A stretch of DNA of 64,000 nucleotides from Knoellia sp031844405 (GTDB lineage: Bacteria; Actinomycetota; Actinomycetes; Actinomycetales; Dermatophilaceae). Below the pieces are notes generated by a model. The model was not told the origin of the DNA. It saw nothing but the letters and a program-made list of their open reading frames with translations, and did no database searches. Shown here one piece after another: positions 24,911-33,303 of the stretch (positions are counted from its first letter, which is position 1; each line of letters opens with the position of its first letter). The position numbers and the translations under genes were made by a program. Where the stretch lies: contig JAUZVC010000002.1 in NCBI GenBank assembly GCA_031844405.1, forward strand, positions 62,001-126,000, written 5' to 3'.

Positions 24911-26137
24911 TCATGAGGCTTCGCTCATGAGTTGATGCGCGGCCGGGTTGATCGGCTCGGGTTCGCCTTGGAGGTTGAACCCGAAAAGAACTAAGCCGTT
25001 CTGCTCTGCATATGTGCGGGCCTGCGGGGTGAACCCGGCAAGGGAGAAGAAGATCGCGGTCTTCCCGTTTGCCACGGCGACGCCGTGGTGTTGTTGCATA
25101 TTGGGGCGCCCGGTCGGCTTGCTTTCGGCCTTGACCTGGGCAACGGCTTCGGCGCTGCTGACGTCGATCCCGCCATCGGCGCCGACGGGCGTCACGATGA
25201 CTTGGGTGAACCCGAGGTAGGTCATCCACTCGGCGGCGATCAGTTCGGCGTCTCGGGCTGTGCGGATGAGGCGAGCCTGTGGGCGTTGCGGGGCGTTCTT
25301 TCCCCTGCTCCGGGCGCGCCTCGGGGCGGGGCGAGCCTGCAAAGCGGCCTGCAAGCGGAGCGGAGTAAAGATCAACGACGCACCGGATCGGGCTTCGAGT
25401 GCGAGGTCGCCCACGGTCAGGGAAGCGGTCTCGGAGTGTCCATACCCGTCGTGGTCCCAGTCCCACTCGCCTAGTTTGTGGACCTTGAACGAGGCTTTGG
25501 TATCGCTCCTGAACTCCCGGCCTTTGATCTTGGCGGCGAACCCGTGCGTGAAGACCACGATCGCGAAGTGGGCGTAACGGTACTTCCATCCGTCTCGGGT
25601 CTCGGTGGACTGGATGCGCACCATGGCCTCGGCTGCGCCGAGGACCTGCTCATCGGGACGCATGAACTTACGAGCCAAACGGAGCGCCACGGGGCGGAAG
25701 GAGTCGTCGTACGGCTTTTCCGCGTACGGGTAATACGGCTGGTCCGTTGCCGGGTTCCCTTCCATGGGCAGAACCGCGTCCAAGGCCTGTTCGATCGGGG
25801 TGCCTATGGGGGCCAGACGCTGTTCAAGGCGCCGCACCCGATCTTCCAGCATCTGCTGGTGTTGCTCCGCCTTGACCGCTTCGGCCTTGCGATAGGCCAC
25901 TCTTTGTCGGGCGGGTTCCTGGGCTTCGTACCGAGCCGCGGCCTCCCGGTCTCGGCCTCTTTGCGCGATGCGCTCCATCTCGGCCTCGACGGCCAAGCGC
26001 CGCATTTCCTCGGCTTCGGACCTTGCAGTACGTCGAGCCTCGCGGCGCGCTCGGGAGAACCAGAAGCCACGGGTGATCGGCTCACTGACTTCGGGGCCGT
26101 GGGGGTTGGGTGCGTTCTCTGGCGGGCGCTGGGTCAC
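24911..26137 (-). CDS. PH-like / Mrr-type restriction endonuclease, copy A
   Basis: A 408-residue protein in three parts. Residues 25-110 are a charged coiled-coil. Residues 140-270 form a central domain with FRPVALRLARKFMRPDEQVL, AIVVFTHGFAAKIKGREF and EARSGASLIFTPLR, PH-like in character. Residues 290-400 are a Mrr-type nuclease: LIAAEWMTYLGFTQV, VGADGGIDVSS and VAQVKAES supply the catalytic D and Q-x-K (about residues 325 and 334). Mrr nucleases cleave methylated DNA. A close paralogue is transcribed divergently from 26344. It is likely co-transcribed with the PH/SHOCT gene. Confidence 0.75.
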   Translation of the reverse strand: MTQRPPENAPNPHGPEVSEPITRGFWFSRARREARRTARSEAEEMRRLAVEAEMERIAQRGRDREAAARYEAQEPARQRVAYRKAEAVKAEQHQQMLEDRVRRLEQRLAPIGTPIEQALDAVLPMEGNPATDQPYYPYAEKPYDDSFRPVALRLARKFMRPDEQVLGAAEAMVRIQSTETRDGWKYRYAHFAIVVFTHGFAAKIKGREFRSDTKASFKVHKLGEWDWDHDGYGHSETASLTVGDLALEARSGASLIFTPLRLQAALQARPAPRRARSRGKNAPQRPQARLIRTARDAELIAAEWMTYLGFTQVIVTPVGADGGIDVSSAEAVAQVKAESKPTGRPNMQQHHGVAVANGKTAIFFSLAGFTPQARTYAEQNGLVLFGFNLQGEPEPINPAAHQLMSEAS

Positions 26138-26343
26138 CGTGCCATCCTGCCGCAGTCATTGGGCGGGCTCGGTGTTGCGTCTGGATCTCGCGCCAGTCCC
26201 CATAAGTGTCGAGACGCGTCTGGCCCAACGCACGATCGATTCAATGCGGTCTTATGGACCGGTATGCCGAAACTGCATAAGTCGGAAGTCAGGCCGACCG
26301 GCCTTGGCCGAGATCCGCGCGCCCCTCAGTGCGCTGCGGCAGG

Positions 26344-27729
26344 ATGAGCCGCGTGAGACCCCCCGAGCCCAGCGCGCCGACCGGACCACCGGAGCCTGGA
26401 CGCGGCGTCTGGATGTCCCGGCAGTGGCGCCAGGCCCGACGCGACGAGCGCGAGCGTGCCGACCAGGAACGCAAGCATTCCCATGGAGCCGAGCGAGCAC
26501 GCATCGCTCAGCAGGAACAGGAGCAGGTCGCCCGGGGGCGCGCGGAGGAGGCTGCGCGCGCCAAGCGCCGCATCGAGTTGGACCGCCAGGCCGCCAAGGT
26601 GCGCGCGGAGGATAGGGCCCGCCTCGACAAGGAGATCGCTGAGCGGCGCAGCACCAAGGAGGCCGCGCGCCGCTACGCCGAATCCCGGAACCGCGCGCCT
26701 CTGGACCGGCTGTTGGACGGTCGAGCGCAACGGCTGCGTGAACGCGTCGCCCCGACCGGCACCCCGATCGAGCAAGCCCTCGACGCGGTCTTGCCTCCCG
26801 AGGGCCAGCCCGCCGACGGCATTCACGGAACCCTCAACGAGACCTTGTACGACGAGTCGTTCCGACCGCTCGCGCTCCGTCTCGCCCGCAAGTTCATGCG
26901 GCCCGACGAGCAGATCCTCGCGGCCGTCGAAGCCCAAGTGCGCGTCCTCAGTCCGCACCCGCCGACTTCTCTCAAGGCGCCCACGTCCCGGCTCGCCAAG
27001 ATCACCGTCGTCGTCTTCACCCACGGGTTTGCCGTCAAGACCAAGGGGCGCGAGTTCCGCTCCGACGCGATGCCCGACATCGCTCCATTGACCGAACCCA
27101 CCGGAGATCAAGCCAACGACGAGATGCGGCGAAGACTCGACGCCATCATGTGGGGCCACCCCGTCGACCCGAACCCGGACGGACTCGGCCACATCGACGT
27201 CGCCACCGTCACCCTCGGCGACCTCACAATCGAAGCCCGTTCCGGCGCGTCCCTGCTGTTCACACCCCTGCGCGAACAAGCCGTCATCCGGTCCCGCCCG
27301 ACACCCAAAGCCGCCCCCGCCAAGATCCGAAAGACCGTCAAGGCCGCCGCCGCACGCCCAGCCCCGCGGCTCATCCGCACCGCCCGCGACGCCGAACTCG
27401 TCGCCGCCGAATGGATGACCCACCTCGGATTCACCCACGTCACGACGACCCCAGTCGGCGCCGACGGCGGCATCGACGTCACCAGCGACGAAGCCGTCGC
27501 CCAAGTCAAGGCCGAAAGCATTCCCACGGGCAGGCCGAAAATCCAACAGCACCACGGCGTCGCCGTCTCCCACAGCAAGACCGCAATCTTCTTCTCCCTC
27601 GCCGGGTACACCCCGCAGGCCCGCACGTATGCCGAAGCCAACGGAATCGTCCTCTTCACGTTCGACCTGCAAGGTCAGCCCGAGCCGGTCAACCCGGCCG
27701 CGTACACCCTCATCTCGAAGGGTCTCTGA
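26344..27729 (+). CDS. PH-like / Mrr-type restriction endonuclease, copy B
   Basis: A 461-residue paralogue of the gene at 24911-26137 with the same three parts: coiled-coil (residues 20-120, e.g. ERADQERKHSHGAERARIA), PH-like centre (RLARKFMRPDEQILAAVEA, VVVFTHGFAVKTKGREF, EARSGASLLFTPLREQ) and a Mrr-type domain (LVAAEWMTHLGFTHV, GADGGIDVTS, VAQVKAES). Copy B has a longer insert after the PH-like block and a longer linker before the nuclease. ATG 26344 is chosen. The catalytic residues are intact in both copies, so both may be active. Confidence 0.75.
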   Translation: MSRVRPPEPSAPTGPPEPGRGVWMSRQWRQARRDERERADQERKHSHGAERARIAQQEQEQVARGRAEEAARAKRRIELDRQAAKVRAEDRARLDKEIAERRSTKEAARRYAESRNRAPLDRLLDGRAQRLRERVAPTGTPIEQALDAVLPPEGQPADGIHGTLNETLYDESFRPLALRLARKFMRPDEQILAAVEAQVRVLSPHPPTSLKAPTSRLAKITVVVFTHGFAVKTKGREFRSDAMPDIAPLTEPTGDQANDEMRRRLDAIMWGHPVDPNPDGLGHIDVATVTLGDLTIEARSGASLLFTPLREQAVIRSRPTPKAAPAKIRKTVKAAAARPAPRLIRTARDAELVAAEWMTHLGFTHVTTTPVGADGGIDVTSDEAVAQVKAESIPTGRPKIQQHHGVAVSHSKTAIFFSLAGYTPQARTYAEANGIVLFTFDLQGQPEPVNPAAYTLISKGL

Positions 27730-27836
27730 CCCAAGGAGAGTGCACCGCGAGTTCGACTCGGAAGGTTCAGGCGGTACGACACGGAGGGGCAGGGTTTGCT
27801 GCGGTCCTGCAACGAACCAGCGGCTACGGTCGCACC

Positions 27837-28022
27837 GTGGCCGACCTAAACAATGCGCAGGCTGACCGGCTCCAGAAGGTCTTCGAGCACGTCCTACCTC
27901 AGTGGGAGACGCGTATCGCCGAAGGGCCCATCGTGGAGCGGCGCAGCAGCCTAGCCGCCGACCAGAATTGTGTACACGTGATCACTTTGCTGAACATCGC
28001 ACCTCAGATGGATGCGCTCTAG
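27837..28022 (+). CDS. Small hypothetical protein
   Basis: A 61-residue frame beginning GTG with VADLNNAQADRLQKVFEHVL and ending in LLNIAPQMDAL. It is helical and charged, without a known domain. It lies 107 nt after Mrr copy B and 124 nt before the frameshifted EcsC-like gene. It could be a truncated remnant, because the C-terminus ends abruptly. Confidence 0.4.
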   Translation: MADLNNAQADRLQKVFEHVLPQWETRIAEGPIVERRSSLAADQNCVHVITLLNIAPQMDAL

Positions 28023-28146
28023 CGCAACCGCATCACCTGAGATGGCTCGGCGCTGGCAATACTAGAACCCCGGAGTCCATGTGAAACGTAGGTCGCCGCG
28101 CTAAAGTCGCGCCACACGGCGCTGGACGGCAGCCCGAGGGAGTGGG

Positions 28147-28873
28147 ATGCGGGCGGGCATGGCTGCACAGGCGGGCGACGACGGAACTGTCGACCCGGGC
28201 AGCGAAAACGCGGTCGCGCGGGCGGCGGACCGGATAGGGGCGGCACTCGATGGCGTCCTCGACAGCGCGTTGGACACTCAGTGGCGCAAGGCGATCGGGG
28301 CGGTCGCAGCGAAGCGCAAGCACGCTCCGGACGCGACGCCGGACGAGGTCGCGAAGTGGATCGTGAGGGACTTCCGTCGGGACGTGACCGCGGTCGGTGC
28401 GACGACTGGGCTGGCCTCGCTCGTGCCGGGGTCCGACGACGCTGATCCGGGCAGCAGGGTTCACGGCGGAGACGGCGCTGCTGTTGGAACGGTCAGTGTT
28501 CATGGTGCTCGCGGTCTCGCATGCGTACGGGCGAGACCTGTCCGAGGTCGAGGAGCGTCGTGCAGTGGTTTTGCGGGTGCTCGGGTCCTGGGTCGGGCTC
28601 AACGAGAGCGTAGGGAAGGCCGGTGCGGCCGCGGCCGAAGGGCTGGGCAGGCGGGCGGTGACGGCGATCCCGATGAAGGCCGTGCATGGGGTGAACGGAG
28701 TATTCGGGAAGCGGGTGCTGGTGAGATGGGGTACTAAGTCGGGGGCGATCCGGCTCGGGTCAGTCGTTCCGGCCGGAATCGGCGTTGTTCTTGGCGGGGT
28801 AGGCAGCAACGTAATGGCCCGAGGGCTCGGTCGTGTCGCGATCAACGAGGCGCGCCCTCCCAAGCGCCGTTGA
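28147..28873 (+). pseudogene. EcsC-family-like protein, copy B, frameshifted
   Basis: This is a paralogue of 22613-23356. The first frame runs from 28147 through RKAIGAVAAKRKHAPDATPD and FRRDVTAVGATTGLASLVPG; the second frame then gives PTTLIRAAGFTAETALLLER to SVVPAGIGVVLGGVGSNVMA and ends at 28873. The switch falls in a run of four G at 28428-28431, where three G would restore the frame. Either one base was inserted recently or the base call is wrong. The rest of the reading frame is intact. Confidence 0.8.
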
Positions 28874-29082
28874 CGACGAGCGGGCGTGCCCTGAGTGCCG
28901 CGAGTCATCGTCTACCCGAGGGCCGGTGTGAAACCCGCGATCGACAGGACGGATCGTCCCCTGTGTGTGACCGCAGTTGGGTAGTCCCATGCCAAAGGCC
29001 TCCAGCGTCCGACCACGACATTGTCGTTCGCTAGCGCGCACGTTCGAGGCGGGTCGCCGGAAGGCTCGGTACAGTGCCTGCC

Positions 29083-29706
29083 GTGAGTGACCGCCCGTCG
29101 CCTTTGTGGCGCATCCCGTTGGTGCGGGCTTGGGTCGCGAGAGATGTAGTGGTCGACCGGGCGATGGAGAGCAAAGGCCCCCGGATGTGCAGGCTCGCAC
29201 TCCACACTCTGGGGGTTACTGAGGATCGCCTAGCCATGTACTACGAGGTGTGTACCGAGTACGAGGAACCTACCGAGCGCCCATATTGGGCCCTTGATCA
29301 CCTCGCAACCATGGCAAAGATTGCTGTCGATGACGGCTACGACTATGGCGGGTCGACGGCCGACGACCTTCTGGCGTGGGAGATCGTCCAGTTCCAGCGT
29401 CGTCCTGGTCCGGACGGTTACGCCCACCTCTCATATTGGGATATGGATGCAACACGGCACGCGTGGGCGCTCGCGGCCGCCGAAGCCACCCCGATGGCGT
29501 TGGCTCGTTGGGAGTCTCCTCTTCGATACGAGGACCTATCGGTTCTCGCCGCGAAGCAGGGCGTGCGCATGCCGCGTTTGGCTCCCGGAGAGGACTTCGA
29601 GCCACCCTCGAAGGTTTTCGGGCACGCAGTGCAGCCCACTTTGGGTTTTAAGCCTGGCCCGTGGGCGAGCGAGCGCAAGAAACCCGTGAGCGACCCTCTC
29701 GACTGA
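29083..29706 (+). CDS. Hypothetical protein
   Basis: A 207-residue protein beginning VSDRPSPLWRIPLVRAWVAR. It is rich in Trp and Tyr (YEEPTERPYWALDHLATMA, AHLSYWDMDATRHAWALAA) and ends in a polar tail. No domain is recognised. The start is uncertain between GTG at 29074 and 29083. It has a normal codon bias for the island and sits alone between two non-coding stretches. Confidence 0.55.
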   Translation: MSDRPSPLWRIPLVRAWVARDVVVDRAMESKGPRMCRLALHTLGVTEDRLAMYYEVCTEYEEPTERPYWALDHLATMAKIAVDDGYDYGGSTADDLLAWEIVQFQRRPGPDGYAHLSYWDMDATRHAWALAAAEATPMALARWESPLRYEDLSVLAAKQGVRMPRLAPGEDFEPPSKVFGHAVQPTLGFKPGPWASERKKPVSDPLD

Positions 29707-30143
29707 GTGCGACCCACATGGGCCGCCTTCTCTACGGTCTACCGGGTCTGCGCGAGGTCAAATGCCACCGACAGATGCGCGGCTAAGGGAGCACGACGAA
29801 GGTGAGCGAATCCTCCAGAGCCGACTCGGGCGCGGGGCCCGCGACTAAGAGCCAAGCCCTCGTGCTTCACCGCTGACCGCAGACGATGCCCGGCGCGAAG
29901 CCGCCCGAGCCCGAGAGCAGCAACGTCAGGAAGAGGCGGCCGCCCGGCAATCGGCGGCGATCGAAGCGAGGAAGGGGGCGCTGGGCGCCAAGGAGGCGGC
30001 CGTTGAAGCGGGGCTTCTTGAAGGGCTGACGACCTAGAGCGCATCAACCTGACGAGACCGAAGTCTCAGACCCGGTATGGGCAGACCCAGAAGCGGACAG
30101 CACGGCCCGGCACGAGACTAATGCCGGGCCGTGCTGCGTTAGA
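29707..30143. other. Intergenic stretch with gene fragment and terminator
   Basis: About 440 bases. An open stretch at 29873-30037 on the plus strand encodes a 54-residue Ala/Arg/Glu-rich helix (DDARREAARAREQQRQEE) without a start codon, probably a remnant of a coiled-coil protein. A long hairpin follows at 30099-30135. Confidence 0.4.
30099..30135. terminator. Bidirectional hairpin terminator
   Basis: AGCACGGCCCGGCA pairs with TGCCGGGCCGTGCT in a perfect 14-bp stem with a 9-nt loop. It lies 8 nt after the stop of the minus-strand gene at 30144 and downstream of the plus-strand remnant, so it can serve both directions. Confidence 0.8.
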
Positions 30144-30440
30144 TCAGCGGTCGCGCAGACGACGCGACTTCTTCTCGACCGTCTCCGGGTGGGACTTGCC
30201 GTGCTTCTTGAGGAAGCGTGCCATCCGGTTGAAGTTGCCGGGGTTGTAGTCCGCGGACTCCGGGTTGGACGAGAACACGATGCGCAGGCCCTCTTTGGAA
30301 CCGTCCTCCTCGGCGATGTCGGAACGGTTCGTCGCGAGGTGGATCCGATCGGGCTGGCCCTTGTGCCACCAGACCTTGAGTCCGTCCAGGGTCATGTAGT
30401 CGCCTTCGGGGATGGGGATGTCGTCGTACTTGGTGGTCAT
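30144..30440 (-). CDS. Small conserved-looking hypothetical protein
   Basis: A 98-residue soluble protein starting MTTKYDDIPIPEGDYMTLDG and ending in a basic helix (FLKKHGKSHPETVEKKSRRL). The ATG has a near-consensus AGGAGGA 4 nt upstream, the strongest ribosome site in the island, so it is probably highly expressed. The middle (GQPDRIHLATNRSDIAEEDG) shows no known motif. Function unknown. It ends just before a perfect hairpin terminator. Confidence 0.7.
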   Translation of the reverse strand: MTTKYDDIPIPEGDYMTLDGLKVWWHKGQPDRIHLATNRSDIAEEDGSKEGLRIVFSSNPESADYNPGNFNRMARFLKKHGKSHPETVEKKSRRLRDR

Positions 30441-30658
30441 CGGTCCTCCTGGGAGCCGGCCGGCCGGGTCCTCTCGCACGGTGCGGGAGCCGGTGCCGAT
30501 GACGCTATGCGGGAACGCTGCCCTGGGGAGCGATTTCATGGAAACGGGCGAGCCCTGAGTTCTATAACGACTCGTCGAATGCGCGACCCCACCACGACCC
30601 CGCTACTCACCCGCCGCGGCTACCCCACCCCGGACCGTCCAGCCCTACGCTGACGCTC

Positions 30659-30895
30659 ATGCCCGACAACCCCAAGTGGTCCAGCGCTGGATACATGGTC
30701 TGCACGCACACCGGATGCCAGAAGAAAGTGCGCAGTTACAAGGACGGCCACTCGTGCTGTGGGGGCGTGCGCCACAGCACGACCCACGCCATCCACGCTG
30801 AACGCCGCGCCGAGGCACGCCAACGCGGACGTGAACGCAAACAGGCACCCGCACCAAAGCGGAAGAGCCTCCTGCGCCGCCTGCTTCCTTGGTAA
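30659..30895 (+). CDS. Small basic Cys/His-rich protein
   Basis: A 78-residue protein: YMVCTHTGCQKKVRSYKDG, then HSCCGGVRHSTTHAIH give four or more Cys/His ligands for a zinc site, followed by a strongly basic tail (RQRGRERKQAPAPKRKSLLR). A nucleic-acid-binding role is plausible but not shown. It converges with the CoiA-like gene, 69 nt away. Confidence 0.55.
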   Translation: MPDNPKWSSAGYMVCTHTGCQKKVRSYKDGHSCCGGVRHSTTHAIHAERRAEARQRGRERKQAPAPKRKSLLRRLLPW

Positions 30896-30964
30896 CCCGG
30901 AAACCAGCGAAGCGGCAACAGCCGTGCGGCCCCTACCCCACTTGAGAGACCGCCGGTCGGCAAC

Positions 30965-32722
30965 TCAACAGCCGACGTGGAGTCCAGTCTGAGCGAGGAC
31001 CTCGGCGAGCCTGCCACCGCACTTGCGGCAGTGCTTGAAGCCTGCCGGGGCAGGCTGCGGCGACGAGGCGACCGGAGCCTCCGCGGATTGCAGTTTGGAC
31101 GCCTCTTCCTTCACTTGGGCTTCGACTTCCTTGCGGCGCTGCCATCGCAACTCGCGAAGGCGCTTCTCACGGTTGATCTGCTCTTGGAATCGCGACGCTC
31201 GGGCGAACATGCTCGCGCGTTTCTTCTCCGCTTCTTCTGCTGCGCGGGCGGCTCGCTGTTCTTGGCGCTGGGCCTTGTTGGCGGCGGCGGTGTCGAAGTT
31301 GCCGAGGACGGTGCAATGGTCGACTCGGGCTGGGCGTCGCTTGTCTCGGTCGATGTGGATGAGGTCGTGCGTGGCGAGTTGTTGGAGGTAAATGACGATG
31401 GCGAGGGAGCGGCGGGTCGGGTCGGAGTGGAGACGGAAGCCGTGGGCTCCGAGGGTGCGGTAGCAGTCGGCGACGGTGAACCGGCTGCCTGTCTCTCGCC
31501 GGAGGATGTGTTCGACGTACAGCAGGGCGTGCCAGTGCTCCGGGAGCCCTTGGACTCCGACGTCGGTGGGAAGAAGGGTTGCCAGGGCCGCAGGTGGGGC
31601 GCCGTGCGCCGAGACGAGTGCGGAGCGTGGGTCGGAGTCCTCCCACACGTCCACGAGCGTGTTGTGGTTCTCGGCGAGCCAAGCGCTGATGCGGTCGTCC
31701 TCAGCCTGGACCCGGCCACGGCGCGCGGATACGGCTCGGTCCTCCGCTTCCTGCCTGGCTCGCGCCTGCGCTTCTCGTCGCTGACGGGCCTCTCGGATCG
31801 GCGCCTGGGCGTCGTAGTCGGCCTTGCGTGCGATGAGGTACTCCGCGTGCGAGGCAGCCAGCCGGGTCATCGTTGGCGTCTCCAGCCCGGTGGGTGTGAT
31901 CGAGCAGGTGTCGATGGAGTCGGCGCCGAAGAACCCGAAGTCGGTGGGATACGGAGTGGGCCGGAGGGGGACTTGGAAGTCACGGTCGTTGCTGTCGAAC
32001 CCGCAGAACTGCTCCTCGCACTCGTGGGCGGGAGCATTAGTCCATACGGTGCCAATGGACTCTTCGATCGGGTTGATCCAGAACAGCGGCACCCCTTCTT
32101 CAACCATCGCCTGGTGCAGCGGGCCGAGGCTCACGCAGCCACCTGAGCCGCCTGAGCCGGGTGATGTCGCGCGAACGCCCCGCGCCCGCAGGTGAGGCGG
32201 CAGGTGCCCGAGAAGCCACACGCAGGCAATCCCCTGGTCGACGTAGGACTGGTGTCGTTCGCGCCACGCGGTTGGGGTGAGGGCGGCGTACTGGATCTCG
32301 ACGGCGACCTGGCGGTCGTTCGTCCAGGTGAGCATGACGTCGGCACGCCGCTCGCGTGAGGCGGTGGCCTGTTCCAGGACCGCCGTCACCTCGGATCCGA
32401 AGCGGTCGGCGACCAAGCGAGCGATGAGCGCCTTGGCTTGCTGATGGAACAAGCCCTCCTTGCTGTGGCCACCCGCACCCGCCATATGCGAGAAGCCGTC
32501 GCGCTTGTTCGAGCGGGCGACGGTGGTGAGCCGACGGGCTGAGCACTCAGGCATGAAGCACTCCAAGTGCTCCTTGGCCCACGCCCGCACCTCGCGCGCC
32601 GTCCCGTCTTCGAGGTAGTAAGGCTGCTCGTCCGGACGGTCCTTGTACCGCGCATAGACAAGGCGCTCTTCACCGTTTTGGAACGCGGCGAGCGCATCGG
32701 GCTGGTGTGCAGGTCCCCCCAT
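30965..32722 (-). CDS. CoiA-like competence/nuclease-domain protein with zinc ribbon
   Basis: A protein of about 585 residues. The N-terminal 200 residues match CoiA-family order: ARRLTTVARSNKRDGFSHMA, GGHSKEGLFHQQAKALIARL, then RRADVMLTWTNDRQVAVEIQ and WRERHQSYVDQGIACVWLLG. In this family the R-x-D-V and V-E-I-Q elements form a PD-(D/E)XK-type nuclease core. Two long charged coiled-coils follow, a small winged-helix-like middle (FTVADCYRTLGAHGFRLHS), and a C-terminal zinc ribbon (HCRKCGG ... HVGC). ATG 32722 is preferred over 32806. It is a candidate island defence or DNA-uptake nuclease. Confidence 0.65.
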   Translation of the reverse strand: MGGPAHQPDALAAFQNGEERLVYARYKDRPDEQPYYLEDGTAREVRAWAKEHLECFMPECSARRLTTVARSNKRDGFSHMAGAGGHSKEGLFHQQAKALIARLVADRFGSEVTAVLEQATASRERRADVMLTWTNDRQVAVEIQYAALTPTAWRERHQSYVDQGIACVWLLGHLPPHLRARGVRATSPGSGGSGGCVSLGPLHQAMVEEGVPLFWINPIEESIGTVWTNAPAHECEEQFCGFDSNDRDFQVPLRPTPYPTDFGFFGADSIDTCSITPTGLETPTMTRLAASHAEYLIARKADYDAQAPIREARQRREAQARARQEAEDRAVSARRGRVQAEDDRISAWLAENHNTLVDVWEDSDPRSALVSAHGAPPAALATLLPTDVGVQGLPEHWHALLYVEHILRRETGSRFTVADCYRTLGAHGFRLHSDPTRRSLAIVIYLQQLATHDLIHIDRDKRRPARVDHCTVLGNFDTAAANKAQRQEQRAARAAEEAEKKRASMFARASRFQEQINREKRLRELRWQRRKEVEAQVKEEASKLQSAEAPVASSPQPAPAGFKHCRKCGGRLAEVLAQTGLHVGC

Positions 32723-32853
32723 GCCGGAATCATCGGCCACGGGACCGACATCCTGTTGCCGGTTCGCGAGAACGGTCTCGACGACGTTGCACCTCGGGAT
32801 GCACACTCGATGCCGTGGGACCTGGTCGAGTTCAGAGCGCTGTCCGGGCCGCG

Positions 32854-33198
32854 GTGCAGCCTGGCAACAGCCTGCCGACGCCCACCAGACGGGGCCAGTT
32901 CAGCGTCGCCGAGTACACGGCCGAGGCGGCCGTTCTGCTCTTGGGAACGAAACAAACCCGGACACCACTGCCATGGGCAGCGTTCGAGGAAGCGCCCGGC
33001 TTCCTGCGCGGACGGGGCTGGGTGCGCATCGGCGGCGGGTACGAGACGGTCGGCGACCCCGAGACTCTCGATGGCTTCCTCAAGGGCTACTTCCTGCGTG
33101 CGACCGCCGGGTGGGTCGCGGTCGTCCTCGAACGGGCCGGTGTCGTTGAGGTCGACCGCGCTTCTCCAGCGCGTGTCCGGTTGCGGCCGGAGTGGTGA
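32854..33198 (+). CDS. Hypothetical protein
   Basis: A 114-residue protein. The conserved-looking part runs from GQFSVAEYTAEAAVLLLG through APGFLRGRGWVRIGGGYETV to GWVAVVLERAGVVEVDRA; the end resembles a winged-helix. GTG 32854 is taken as start, with low certainty. It diverges from the CoiA-like gene and is followed by a 14-bp inverted repeat. Confidence 0.45.
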   Translation: MQPGNSLPTPTRRGQFSVAEYTAEAAVLLLGTKQTRTPLPWAAFEEAPGFLRGRGWVRIGGGYETVGDPETLDGFLKGYFLRATAGWVAVVLERAGVVEVDRASPARVRLRPEW

Positions 33199-33213
33199 CG
33201 CAGCGTTGCAGCG

Positions 33214-33253
33214 CCCGCTACATAACGCTGCTCCCCTAACGTTATGTAGCGGG
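33214..33253. repeat. Perfect 14-bp inverted repeat
   Basis: CCCGCTACATAACG at 33214-33227 and its exact reverse complement at 33240-33253, 12 nt apart. It is unusually A/T-rich for the area. It lies 16 nt after a stop codon on one side and about 50 nt from a converging stop on the other, so a bidirectional terminator is the simple reading. The core CGTTATGTAGCGGG could also be a recombinase target. Confidence 0.7.
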
Positions 33254-33303
33254 TGACGTTGAATAACGCTAGGACGGCTGGAGTCGCCGATTAGATGGTG
33301 GGT

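Noticed and set aside
26326..27672. A 448-codon minus-strand frame opposite Mrr copy B
   Set aside because: The plus frame carries the nuclease motifs and matches its paralogue; the minus frame is Gly/Asp-rich without motifs.
30639..30660. Promoter for the Cys/His-rich small gene
   Set aside because: CTACGCTGACGCTC lies just upstream, but no convincing -35 and -10 pair can be named.
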